Below, piece after piece: positions 13,081 through 24,140 of a stretch of DNA of 64,000 nucleotides (within the stretch, counting starts at the first letter, position 1; every line of letters begins with the position of its first letter). This stretch comes from Siphonodentalium dalli. Lineage: Eukaryota > Mollusca > Scaphopoda > Gadilida > Siphonodentaliidae. The stretch covers positions 13,251,729 to 13,315,728 of the forward strand of contig CP136068.1 of NCBI GenBank assembly GCA_032622095.1. The letters run 5' to 3'. Made by a program: the position numbers and the translations under genes. The notes under the pieces were generated by a model. The model was not told where the DNA came from. It ran no database searches and saw only the letters and a program-made list of their open reading frames with translations.

Positions 13081-14000
13081 AAAATTAAGCAAAAATCCCT
13101 GTTTTTTTAAAATTCGGCAAAATGAGAAATAAAAGTATAGAAACGCGAACATTTTGCGCTAAAATATTGTAGTCTATATACCTCTAGATATTTACTATGA
13201 TAGTGGTACGATTTCTCTGACATAAAGAAGATTTTTTTTAGATTTATTGTAAAAATAGACAAAACAGCGCAATTTTTCAATTTTTTTGCCTCACTTAATG
13301 GGCGATAGATCAATATTGTTTTGACCAAGGATATCGTATATAGTCTAGAAAAGTGCGAATATATATACCGCATACGACAATATGCTGAATATGCCATGAT
13401 ATTTAACACGTGGTGTTGTATATAAGATTATTTCAACCCTCACCCCAAAATTCATCAAAAAGTCACTGTTTTAGGGAAATTTGGCACAAATGAATACAAA
13501 AGCACAGGTATTCGGGATATGTTTGTGCTACGATATAGCAGGTTACACACTTACAAAGACATAGTAATGAAATGCCATGATTGCGTTGATAGATGTGAAA
13601 ATTTCTTAAATTTACGTGGAAAATAGACAAAAAATAATTCATTTTCAGTTGTTTCGCCCCTCTTAATAGGCGATTATTCAGTATTGCATTGAATGGAGAT
13701 CCCGTATATAATATTGAAACTTGTGGAAATATATACTGCATATGTTTGTAGGATAAAGATGTCACTCTTTGCCATATATGATATGTGGTGGTAGATTGTG
13801 TTACCCCCACCCCAAAATTCAGAAGAAACAAAATCAATTTTAGAAATTTCGTTATGGCAGAATACAAAAGCACAACTCCGATTGTTTTGTGCTATTATAT
13901 TGAAGTCTACCCACTTCGAGATATACATTATGATAACGCCATGGTATCATTTACAGATGGCAAAATTTCGGAGTTTTCTGATGAAAGTAGACCGAAAATC
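13081..14000. repeat. Diverged ~360 bp tandem units inside left arm
   Basis: Three successive blocks start with CCAAAATT(A/C)A at about 13,081, 13,443 and 13,808. Each continues through similar text: GCACAAATGAATACAAAAGC-like, then GTAAAAATAGAC-like, then CCCCTCTTAATAGGCGAT-like. The blocks are strongly diverged. The mirror images are at about 18,885, 18,527 and 18,163 in the right arm. The tandem growth therefore preceded, or was copied with, the inverted duplication. Confidence 0.6.
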
Positions 14001-15179
14001 GTGAAATATAAACTTGTTTGCCCCTCTACATGGGTGATAATTCAATTCCATTTTGAACAATAATCCAGGACAAACTCTCAAGAGTTGACGAGACACATAA
14101 TGCATATGCATGTTTTCGGATTGTATCATCTTCTGTCGCATTTGTTTGGTTACGTTGCTGCACCCATCGCCCCAACAATACAATACATTGCAAGATGAGA
14201 CAAACACGGAATATTCCTATACACATTTATGCATTATATACATACCTTATATCAAGCTGGGGCGTTTGATAGTTACTTGAGTTGAAGAAATTACATCATT
14301 GTATATGTTTACTTCGCATAATATAGCTTCACAGTTGTATACAATTATACGTATATTGGGAGGTTTAGTTATTGTTACTAACCAGGTTCAGCCACAGTAC
14401 ATGTAACTTGTAACGTGTGTTGCCATTACCAACGAAATCACTCGACTCACATGACCATTCCGCTTACACGTACACCATCATTCAACCGTTTAGACGTTTA
14501 GAGTCAAATGTGCAGCATTGCAAAATGCGTATCAGAAGGGTGTCCAATTATTATATCAATCGACGAACCTGTGCTTAGTGAACTCTCGTTAAATTCTTCA
14601 GCAGCGGTGACCATGCACGCCGTTACTTTTCCCAAATGGGTTGTTGGTACGAACTACTATTATAGTAGTACTATACATATAAGAATTACAAGTATAGCTT
14701 ATGGTAGGCGTGTGTGTTTCGTACGGTCTAAACACATTTTTACAGAAGTGACGACTGCGAGTCCATTTTGGGAGAAAATAGTACCGTTCATTGCATTCAA
14801 TCTTCTTGCCACAGGCAGCATTGTGATATAGTTATGTTTGTATTTAATTCTGTTGTTTACATGATAAATATTGTTGTTGTACACAAGATGAATGCGTGCA
14901 AAACTCGCGTGCCGATATACTTGGTTTTCTCGAAACTATTGAAAATCGACAACCGATAGAAAGAACACATATTCTAGTGATGTACCTGTAGCACCATATT
15001 TGTAATTCATGCGTGCAATAGGTTATTATGCGTAAGTTGTCAAGTGCCAACACAGCAAATAATAATTTACGGTAGGCATGCATTGTAATGCATTGCACCA
15101 ATACCACCCGAACCGAAATTGTTCTAGATAATCCGGTGAAAAACGGAAACAATTTGTGACACCAGATAGCTATAATGGC

Positions 15180-15750
15180 ACAAGCTCATTGTTAGATCAC
15201 CAAGCACACTTTGAAATTTGTTCCAATATAAATGGATTGGAAATTGATGAGATGATTGGCGCAAGGAACACTCGGTGGTCTACTCCTAAGAAAGAGGAAG
15301 ACTACAAAGTTCTTGTTGGTGCGATAGAAGGCCGATTTGCTGCCAAAAGCCTGACTGACCAGATCGAACAATTGCGTGCACGACGACACAGGGCGGCGGG
15401 GGGGGGGGGGGGGGGGGGGGTACCGACGTCTGACCAATATGTTATATCATACTGCAACACATGAATTGAGAGACACCTTGGCAAAGGACCAATTCATTGG
15501 TGGTTTGTATGGTCCAGATATACGCTCAGGGCAAAACAAGCACGACCGGGCTCTCTTGGTGATAGCATAAGACATGCAGTTGAATTAGAGGCTTTTGCCA
15601 AGTCTGACAAACATAGGGCTAAATACTATGCCAGGGTAGTAAATGAAGCAGACTCAACACAAAGCAAAACTATAGAACTTGAAGAACTCAAAAAGATAAG
15701 AGATGAACTGAAGCCCCAAACTGGTTCTAATGGGGAAAACTCAAAATAGT
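15180..15750 (+). pseudogene. Broken Ty3/gypsy-type Gag relic
   Basis: Two reading frames together show the layout of a long-terminal-repeat retrotransposon Gag capsid region. An upstream part has a DYKVLVGAIEGRF-like segment (about 15,301-15,339). A downstream part has ELRDTLAKDQFIGGLYG (about 15,467-15,515), followed in another frame by the (K/R)QARPGSL...AVELEAF stretch (about 15,530-15,600). These match the conserved 'ALxxRF', 'RDxLAxDxFIxGL' and 'RQARPxxLxEAxxxALExEAF' pattern of Metaviridae Gag (family knowledge). A 23-base G-run (15,398-15,420) sits where the middle of the domain should be, and at least one frameshift follows, so no functional product is possible. It lies between the arms of the foldback element. 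Confidence 0.7.
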
Positions 15751-16039
15751 GCACAACCGTCCCATATATCACAGTCCATATCTGAGACGAAGGAGATAAA
15801 ACAAATATTGACGGAGAAAAAGAGTAACACAAATGAGTCCTGGATGGACTGTCGTGACGATAGACAGTGGGGACATAATTATAATGATAATCCTGATTAT
15901 AACACAAACGAATACAAAGAACGCACCAGATGCAGAACTTCTCACAATCTACGCGACATGTGTCATAATGCCTATCGTGGTAGGGGAGACGTGCAAAACA
16001 CAAGTGGACATCGTAACTACAACGAGTTTGTTAGATACA

Positions 16040-16200
16040 TGTACATCTCTTCTGAAGAAGGGGGGGGGGGCTGTATTTAGATTGGAATCTCTATGGGCAG
16101 CCAGTGAGGTTTCTGATTGGTACTGGAACAACAGTTTCCATACTCTCAAAGAAACTGTATGACTACTTATCGGAAGATAAACACCATATGTTACATAAAT
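16040..16200 (+). pseudogene. Retropepsin (aspartic protease) relic, active Asp lost
   Basis: Reading from about 16,071, the frame gives a stretch ending GQPVRFLIGTGTTVSILSKK. It has the flap-free core of a retroviral-type protease: a PV(K/R)FL strand, the D-T-G catalytic loop and the 'tvSiLS' strand. The catalytic Asp is replaced by Gly (G-T-G), and stops follow soon after. It is preceded by an 11-base G-run. It sits about 300 bp after the Gag relic in the expected Gag-Pro order, so both descend from one insertion. Sequence further on (16,210-16,400) may be a decayed linker to reverse transcriptase, but no RT motif is visible. Confidence 0.6.
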
Positions 16201-16399
16201 GATGTAGCACACGAGATGCTGATCATTGATTCCAACGAAACGAATAAGGCTTACCGAGTTGTATCATCTAACTCATCGGAAACTCTGCCAGAGATAGTAT
16301 CTTCTCGTCACTTGTCAGAGCACATCAACACAATTCCCCAGAAGGAATTGGAACTTTTGACACTGAGGATCACGAGCCCACTTATACCACGATAAGCAG

Positions 16400-17334
16400 C
16401 ACGGATCAGGCACCAGCTATCGCAGAGAACACAGATATTGGCAGAATATGCCATATGTGACTCCTGGAAGGTCTGGACTTTTACAAATGCTCAGAAAGCT
16501 TAACGAACCTATTATGGGTCTCTATGATCACATGGCAATACAGCAGTAGACTGTATACACAATGGGGATGTGTTTCAAAGAGCTGAACAAAAACCACCAT
16601 ATATATCCTGAAGTGAAACCAAATGCACAGGAGAAATATATTCTTCCTGACACATTGGAAGACATACATGGTCAGAGACATTCGACATGTAATGACCAAG
16701 GCCTTGGCGATATTACGACATCTGTTCCTCATCACATTCCAAGAAATATGGCCCAGCCCAGAAACGGCGCCATGGTACTCCAATGGGGGATTCAAGGACG
16801 ATAGATAGAATTAAAAAAACATCGCAAGGTTGATGACAAGGCTCGATTTGATGGCTGTGACCAAGAAGATCGCGACGAATTAAAACCCCAAATACTGGGG
16901 GAACGTCCCCATAGGGCAAAATCGTGGATGATGACTCCCATATAGGAGAGCCACATAAATACAGTGTATATACTGTTTGTACAGTACTGTTGATGTAAAA
17001 CAAATATTCTATTATATGATTAAAGGGAAGTGGCAGCCACGGGGGGGGGGGGGGGGCATCAAGTCCCGCGTGGCCGCGGGTTCATTCCAAACATGACCCC
17101 TTGGCTCAACTTGCAGGGTTGAGCCATGAATAGATGTGACGAGATCGCGAGCTCACCTTAATGGCTGTGCCGTCTCGTGTGTAGTTCATGCCCAGTGGTC
17201 GCTAAAAACCCTCTATGTGTATCGAAGAAGAGTAGGCTATGCGACCTCATTGGGGAACATTTCTGCATCCATAATACAAACAAACCTTGACTTTCATCGG
17301 TTCCAGGGGGCAGACGATCTACGGTATGTAAAGG
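16400..17334. other. Core of foldback element, decayed sequence
   Basis: Open frames of 80-100 codons (16,562-16,804 plus; 16,713-17,003 minus) have no recognisable domain. A 16-base G-run lies at 17,041-17,056. Next to it is GCGGGTTCATTCC, which resembles a pol III B box (GGTTCRANTCC), but no matching A box was found. Probably more retroelement debris. Confidence 0.4.
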
Positions 17335-19069
17335 AAGTCGTACCAACAACCCATTTGGGAAAAGTAACGTCGTGGTCACCGCTGCTGAAGAATTTAACAA
17401 AAGTTAACTAAGCACATGTTCGTCGATTGATATAAAGATTGGACACCCCTCTGATACACATTTCGCAATGCTGCACAATTGACACAAAACGTCTAAACGG
17501 TTGTTTGATGGTGTACATGTGAGCGGAATGGTCATGTGAGTCAGATGATTTCGTTGGTAATGGCAACACATGTTACACGTTACATGTACTGTGGCTGAAC
17601 CTAGTTATTAACAATAACTAAACCTCCCAATACGTATAATCTTATACAACTGTGAAGCTATATTATGCGAAGTAAACATATACAATGATGTAATTTCTTC
17701 AACTCAAGTAACTATCAAACGCCTCAGCTTGATAAGGTATGTGTATAATGCATAAAGGTGTATAGGAATATTCCTTGCTTGTCTCATCTTGCAATGTATT
17801 GTATTGTTGGGGCGATGGGTGCAATATAACGTAACCAAACAAATGCGACAGAAGATGATACAATCCGAAAACATTCATATGCGTTATGTGTCTCGTCAAC
17901 TCTTGAAGTTTGTCCTGGATTATTGTTCAAAATGGAATTGAATTATAACCCATGTAGAGGGGCAAAACAAGTTTATATTTCACGATTTTCGGTCTACTTT
18001 CATCAGAAAACTCCGAAATTTGCCATCTGTAAATGATACCATGACGTTATCATAATGTATATCTCGAAGTGGATAGACTTCAATATAACAGCACAAAATA
18101 ATCGGAGTTGTGCTTTTGTATTCTGCCATACCGAAATTTATAAAACTGATTTTGTTTCTTCTGAATTTTGGGGTGGGGGTGACACAATCTACCACCACAT
18201 AACATCTATGGCAAAGAATGACATCCTTATCTTACAGTCATATGCAGTATATATTTCCACAAGTTTCTATATTGTATACTGGATGTCCATTCAATGCAAT
18301 ACTGAATAATCGCCTATTAAGAGGGGCGAAACAAGTGAAAATGAATGATTTTTTGTCTATTTTCCACGTAAATTTAAGAAATTTTCACATCTATCACCGC
18401 AATCATGGCATTTCATTACTTTGTATTAAAAGTGTGTAACCTGCTATATCATAGCACAAACATATTCCGAATATCTGTCCATTTGTATTCATTTGTGCCG
18501 AATTTCCCTAAAACAGTGACTTTTTGCTGAATTTTGGGGTGAGGGTTGAAATAATCTTACATAACACATCACGTGTTAACTATCATGGCATATTCAGCAT
18601 ATTGTCGTATGCGGTATATATATCCGCACTTTTCTAGACTATATACGGTATCATTGGTCAAAACAATATTGATCTATCGCCCATTAAGTGAGGCAAAATC
18701 TTTTTTAAATTGCGCTATTTTTACAATAAATCTAAAAAAAATCTTCTTTATATCAGAGAAATCGTACCACTATCATAGTAAATATCTAGAGGTATGTAGA
18801 CTACAATATTTTAGCGCAAAATGTTCGCGTTACTATACTTTTATTTCTCATTTTGCCAAATTTTACAAAAACAGGGATTTTTGCTGAATTTTGGCACTTA
18901 ATCGGCTAAAAATCATCTTTTGCATCATCTGCATATTTCGCACCGGGTCCTATCCGATGCGGAATGTCATAACCTTCAAAATGATATATCATAAGCCCGT
19001 GTGTGGTGCCGATGGACTAAACTTTCTGAAATCGGTTCCGTCCGCTCCACTAATATAACAATAACATGA

Positions 19070-19235
19070 TTTTTGAGGGCATTATGGTTTCTTAACGGCC
19101 CGATAGGAATGATTAACAGCCAGAGGGCCTATAAGCGGCCCGAGACGAAGTCGAGGGCCGCTAATAGGCACGAGGGCTGTTAATCATTCCGGGAGGGCCG
19201 TTAAGAAACCATAATGCCCGAAAAATCATGTTATT
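19070..19235. repeat. Near-perfect 166 bp palindrome (snap-back MITE)
   Basis: AATAACATGATTTTTGAGGG at the left end is mirrored by the complement at 19,216-19,235. The inner arms (GGTTTCTTAACGGCCC, GGAATGATTAACAGCC) and the centre (GCGGCCCGAGA / TCGAGGGCCGC) also pair. Arms are about 80 bp with only a few mismatches and indels. It starts 13 bp beyond the right arm of the foldback element. There is no coding capacity. Confidence 0.8.
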
Positions 19236-20770
19236 ACTATTATTTCCACACTGTGGTATAATTTGGGTTATAAATACACCTGTATTGATCCCTTTATACA
19301 GCTAGGAAAGTCCCACCTTAATAGTGTTCTGGGTTCAGATTGGGACCATTAAATCTGGTTATGCTTGAACTATTTGGGTCGGTTAGGGATTACTGATAGC
19401 CTCAGTACTCCAATCTTAAGAGATCATGACTTGACCCAGAGGTGTGATTGATTGGGTATTCACCCTAAAAGCATGCAGTCCCCAGCTGATATCTGAACCC
19501 AGGTGGGCAAATGAGTTGATACATGAGCCTGTTGTGAAGAAGACCTAGCTGCTGCTCTGCAGAGAAGAGGCCGGCCTCAGTCAGGGTCACTGATATTGGG
19601 ATGTGCGACAGAGATGCATTCTAAGGTGAGTAGCACATCTTAGATCACCCTCCAGCGTGACGGAATCACCAAATTTTACGGAATTTCACTTTTATATAGC
19701 CTATAAAATCTAAAATTAGGACCAGTAGGGTACCGCCTAAAATGAAAAAACATTGTACATACTATACTAAGTTGTTTGATTATATACAATTATATGTGTA
19801 TTTAAGTATCATCTCACTCTGGGTCAAATTGTGTCCGTGACGGAATCACCAAAAAAGTGCCATCAATATGAGGGTAGGTCAGTACTATTGAAGAACCCTG
19901 CTCATTCAGCCAAGCTGACCTGGAAAAAGTTCTCAATTAGCAAAGTAGATACATTATATTTGCTGAAAAAAGCCACATTGTCACACACTTGTTTGTATAT
20001 TACTAGTTAATTCGGTTTGTTCGCCGTGACGGAATCACACAACGGGCGTGACGGAATCACCGTGCGATTTTTTTAGGAAGAGTTTTTTGTGTAACAAGTG
20101 CGGACATTGTAATAAAAGCATAAAACTTGGCACATGTGTATATTAGGTCCCACGTATTATTTTCAAATTTGGGGGCAATCACGAAAATACTTTCCATGGC
20201 AACGGCTGCTATGCGACTGTTTTTACCTTAGAAACGGGTTGTTGGTAGGGGTTAAACCGTCATTTTACTAAAATATATGTGCAAAAAGGGGATACTATGG
20301 TAATTGAGGCATATTGTGATATGGGAAATGTGACAAAAATAACATTTCCACACATGCCTCACTATTAACCTAGAATGACCCTTGAGCTGCTTGAAAATGA
20401 TGTTTTGGTTCATTTGACCTTATTTGGCAAAATATGAAAATATGCGTTGACTGCGCATGCGCGCATCATTGATCCCCAGTCACACACTATCTGGTGTTTA
20501 AGAGATTGTATAGTGAGGGCAATGACCATTCCAAAATATATTCATTGGATAATAATAATCAAATACAGAAGAAGCAACAACATTCCCCGATGATATGCTT
20601 ATGATGCAAATACCCATTATTGGTATCCATGGCCGCTTTTACGTGGAATTCATATAGGTAGTCCAAGTCTTCTTGTACTAAAACCAGCTAAGATATTGGG
20701 ATGGCGATATGCTGCTTTTAGTCCAAGCCCGTCCTATATGCTCTATTATGACACGACTTACGCCCACGAT
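19236..20770. other. Intergenic DNA with four GTGACGGAATCAC motifs
   Basis: The 14-mer CGTGACGGAATCAC occurs at 19,656, 19,836, 20,025 and 20,047, all on the plus strand. It is itself dyad-symmetric (GTGA-CGGAA-TCAC). The rest is without recognised genes; frames are short and interrupted. Confidence 0.5.
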
Positions 20771-20772
20771 CT

Positions 20773-20995
20773 CGACGAAATTTTATACCTACGGGTAATT
20801 TTGTCCGGGTAGTGTTTTGGACGGGCCTTACCTTATTCTTCAGAATGGTCAATTCAAGGTAAAATCTGGTAAACTGACTGATTTCGACGAAATTTGATAC
20901 CTTTTGGTACTTTGTCCGGGGAGTGTTTTGGACGGGTCAAATAGTGACTCCGACCCGACCTTGACCTTCAAAATGATCAATTCAAGGTCAAAGCC
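20773..20995. repeat. Two-copy tandem repeat, ~112 bp
   Basis: CGACGAAATTT(T/G)ATACC ... TTTGTCCGGG(T/G)AGTGTTTTGGACGGG begins at 20,773 and again at 20,885. Each is followed by a variant of TTCA(G/A)AATG(G/A)TCAATTCAAGG. The block ends in a CGGACGAAGTCGGG small palindrome near 20,996. It is probably a partial copy of another dispersed mollusc repeat. Confidence 0.6.
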
Positions 20996-21223
20996 CGGAC
21001 GAAGTCGGGTCACCTGCTAGGTTGATATAAATAGAACAAATCAGGAACAATATGAACATGTATAAATATAATATTGATGCGCCCGATCGCTTGTTATTAA
21101 GTTATGACGTATTTGTGTGATCTGCCGTTTTTGGGCATATAATTTTTGTTTTAAATTCCGACCCTTGATACATAAATGAACTCTAAAACTACTTAAACAT
21201 AAATATTAAATTTCTCGTTTCAG

Positions 21224-21785
21224 CAGGGGGGGGGGGGGGGGGGGGGGGTTGAAAAAAAATTTCCGGCACGTATGCCGGGGTGGGTGGGTGGTCAAAGCCA
21301 CCAACAAGCAATTTTTTCCGCAACTAAAAAAAAAATTTCCTGCTTGTTTGTTAGGTTTTTGGCAATGAGTTGGGCTTCAAACCCACTTTGAATGAGAGAA
21401 ATAATGCAATTCTAACTGTAAACTGACTGCAGGCAGTTATCGTGTTGTGTTTTGTTGCAAATTTTGAAATCCAAGATGGCCACTGGCAGCCATGTTTTTT
21501 TGGCCGAATGACCTCAAAATGACTCATTCCTATTTACATGTCCATGTTAACATCCATGATAAATAGTATGCACAGAAATTCATATACAGCTGTTTACAGT
21601 GAATTCCCCCCGCAAATCTCTGTTTTAGTGTTAAAAGGGGGGGGTGGGTGTCAAAAAATGGTCGGAAAAAAACTGCCGAAAACGGAAAAAAAATTGGCGG
21701 TGGGGGTGGGTGGGTACAAAAAATAATCGAAAGGGGAAAAATGCCAATACGTGCCTGAATTTTTTTTCCGACCCCCCCCCCCCTG
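21224..21785. mobile_element. hAT-like MITE with target-site duplication
   Basis: Both ends carry CAG followed by a long G-run, then a T(C/T)GAAAAAAAATT-like tract and GGCACGTAT (inverse complement on the right), giving ~45 bp inverted repeats. The element is flanked on both sides by GTTTCAG (21,217-21,223 and 21,786-21,792), a direct target-site duplication. CAGGGG termini and a 7-8 bp duplication are typical of hAT elements (family knowledge). The interior has no transposase and includes a stray copy of the ~160 bp unit of the repeats at 4-7 kb. Confidence 0.75.
21463..21570. repeat. Solo copy of the AAGATGGC ~160 bp unit
   Basis: TTTTGAAATCCAAGATGGCC followed by GCCATGTTTTTTTGGCCGAA and TTACATGTCCATGTTAACAT matches the internal unit of the elements at 1,199-2,460 and 4,115-7,393. 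It is a single, partial unit captured inside the hAT-like MITE. Confidence 0.75.
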
Positions 21786-21792
21786 GTTTCAG

Positions 21793-22698
21793 AACGTAGA
21801 AATGCCAGGAGATACTCGGCTATGGTTCAGATCAGTGCACGTAAGTGCTTAGAAGCCGGATTCATATTTTACAGAAATAATCAACGGAAAACTCTCCTGT
21901 GTCAACATGCCATTCCATCCAAGTTCATCGTCAGAAATGGAAGGGTTGTAGATGTAGTCATATATACCATAGCTGAGTCACAGATGGGATGATGGTATTC
22001 ATGCGTGTGTACCAAGTACTGTGCCCGGCCATATAAATACCATTACGCATGGGGGGGGGGGGGGCGTAACAACACTTTCTAGCAAATACAAAAGCTGTCT
22101 CCATAAAATCCTTGGTCCATGAAAAGAACAATCGTAATGTCTGCAACGCTTTCTATTGTACACTTTGCACCGCCTCATCAACTAAAACAAGAAAACCATA
22201 GTCAGAAATGGTAACGCCACCAAGATCATATTATTAGCCATAAATATAAATCATAATATAAAATATATTGGTTACATGAATGGACCGCCTCAGAATTCCG
22301 TTAAGACAAGTAATTCTTCAAATTATTACAATGAACTACGGCTTATAAATTACTGCAGGTTTCTCATTCGCCACACCAGAATGCTTCTAAATGCGGATCA
22401 AAGCTAAGAGTGCATGGCACAGCCATTGTTCATAGACATTTTACAGATAGCGAGAATGATGCATGCTGGGAACGAAAGTATCCACAGCAAAGCCATGTGC
22501 TTACGGAGGCATGCGTTTATTATAGGGGATTTATGGTGGGCCTATCAAACTAATTATAACTTTGTTATCTGTCATAGTTTATGCGTGAAATTTTAAACAT
22601 ATATACCATGGACATATACCCCTTCCAGAATGTTGAAAAACATTTTCAGTTGCTCATCGTATTTTTATAGACGAAATAGTCCGAAATTTCAGAAAATT
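21793..22698. other. Intergenic DNA, no gene supported
   Basis: A 14-base G-run lies at 22,051-22,064. A ~55 bp segment at 22,255-22,310 containing AAAATATATTGGTT and CTCAGAATTCCGTTAA recurs in the same orientation at 23,503-23,560, bracketing the next inverted-repeat element. Confidence 0.45.
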
Positions 22699-23394
22699 GC
22701 GCTAACTGCTCAATGTTTTAATGTGTTACAAAACGTCTGATAAAAATAGTTCTATCGGGAATATTCACACCATTTTTTTCCAGAGAACATAGAGTAAACA
22801 TAGTCCTATCGGAATATCGTAAAGGAGATTAATTAAAACCCTCAGACTGCCGAAACTGACGACATTAAATTCACTTTTTCGTGTCCCACGGAAATGAAAC
22901 TTGTCTGTCCATTGATCACGTTATTTATTTGATATAGTATTTTTTTTTTCTGTTGTATTTGAACACGTGCAGGCTGCACGATTATAATAACTTCAACCGA
23001 TAAGCGCCGACTGATACCCGCGCAACAATTTGTCTCAAATAAATTGTTATCAAAACGCAGGTTTATGGCCGCGGACATAAGCCGATTAAGTGTAATGTAA
23101 TTTATCCATGAACTTGACTGAAAAATTGTGATTCTATCACCATTAGCCACGAAAATGGGACCTCTAAACAGGCAAGTTTGATTTTCGGGGGACACGAACA
23201 AGCGAATTTATTGTCGGCAGTTTCGGCAGTCTGAGGGTTAATTAATCCCGAATTAAACGGAACTACTTTACGATAGTCCGATAGGACTATGTTTACTCTA
23301 TGCATGTTCTCTGAAAAAATAGTGTGAATATTCCAGATAGAACTCTTTTTATCAGACGTTGAGCAACACCTTAAACATTGAGCATTTATAGCGC
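22699..23394. mobile_element. Long-TIR element, ~700 bp
   Basis: The left arm 22,699-22,917 and right arm 23,170-23,394 are inverse complements over ~220 bp. Shared blocks include TGCTCAATGTTT, CATAGAGTAAACATAGTCCT and CCCTCAGACTGCCGAAACTG. A spacer of ~250 bp has no coding potential. The proportion of arm to spacer resembles foldback-type MITEs. No clear target duplication was found. Confidence 0.7.
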
Positions 23395-23689
23395 ACACCG
23401 AAATGTGTTGTCTTGCAAGATATCCCATCGCTTTAGCTAAATTTACCTTCCTACAATATCCATAAAGAGGATCATATATTATATACCCACGGTTTTAATT
23501 ATAGAATATAAAATATATTGGTTTCGCGAATGACCAACTCAGAATTCCGTTAAAATAACAATAACAACCAGCACCTATAACGAACCGTTTTACTGGACTT
23601 GGCCTACTGGTCGCGTAGTTCCGACTTTTAAATAAACGGAATTTCCAACTCTATAAATAAAAGCCCCACAAGAATACATTCGCCCTGTC
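23395..23689. other. Spacer before satellite-flanking element
   Basis: AT-rich; contains the second copy of the ~55 bp direct repeat noted at 22,255. No gene. Confidence 0.35.
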
Positions 23690-24140
23690 GGTTAGAAGGA
23701 ACTAAATGTTTTCCATAGGCCACAGTGTTAACGTTTGACCACGCCCACGCTAAATTTTCGAGTTCCGAAGTGCACGATGCATGCGTTCGTAAAAGACCAA
23801 CCCTTTCGGAATCTGTTCGCACATAGGAGTACCTTTCGAGCCACGCCTTTTTTAAAAACCAGCATATGTTTTCCACACTACCCCACTTTTTGCACAGAAT
23901 TTGACAGTCTGACGAAAGCCAATACACAGCCTCAATATCCCGCCATTGTTTGGACACGAACGCATTTCAGACTAGGAAACGCCCACGTTTTTACATGCTA
24001 TGGGTATTATATTTCTTGAATTTGTAAAATTATTTGACATATTATACGCCAATCGCGCGCCAGAATTTTTTAAACTCGTATTCGAGATACCCTGTAACAA
24101 CGAAAGGGACGTAATTCTACTTATTTAGTTCCTTCTAACC
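23690..24140. mobile_element. 451 bp TIR element, copy A (left border of satellite)
   Basis: GGTTAGAAGGAACTAAAT at 23,690 is mirrored by ATTTAGTTCCTTCTAACC ending at 24,140. The interior has opposing short open frames (plus 23,735-24,019; minus 23,628-23,957) without recognisable motifs, so it is treated as non-coding. The right end abuts TTAAGAG, the first base pairs of the satellite. A nearly identical copy (about four differences) lies at 46,331 on the other side of the array. Confidence 0.78.

Larger units (their letters stand above)
12908..19057. mobile_element. Foldback-like element with ~1.7 kb inverted arms
   Basis: The left arm (12,908-14,655) and right arm (17,335-19,057) are diverged inverse complements. 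Anchors: TTTAGTCCATCGGCACCAC near 12,952 against its complement near 19,005; a short matching stretch near 14,510 against 17,460; and GTAACG/CGTTAC with AACAACCCATTTGGGAAAAG near 14,630 against 17,350. The outer ends read TATAGTAGAGCGGAC and, on the right, its near complement. The 2.7 kb core holds retrotransposon Gag/protease relics and long G-runs. The arms have drifted by many substitutions and indels, so the structure is old. Whether it moves as a foldback transposon or arose by an inverted duplication is undecided. Confidence 0.75.

Noticed and set aside
17041-17110. tRNA-derived SINE head suggested by GCGGGTTCATTCC
   Set aside because: Only a B-box-like string is present; no A box at the right distance and no T-arm pairing.
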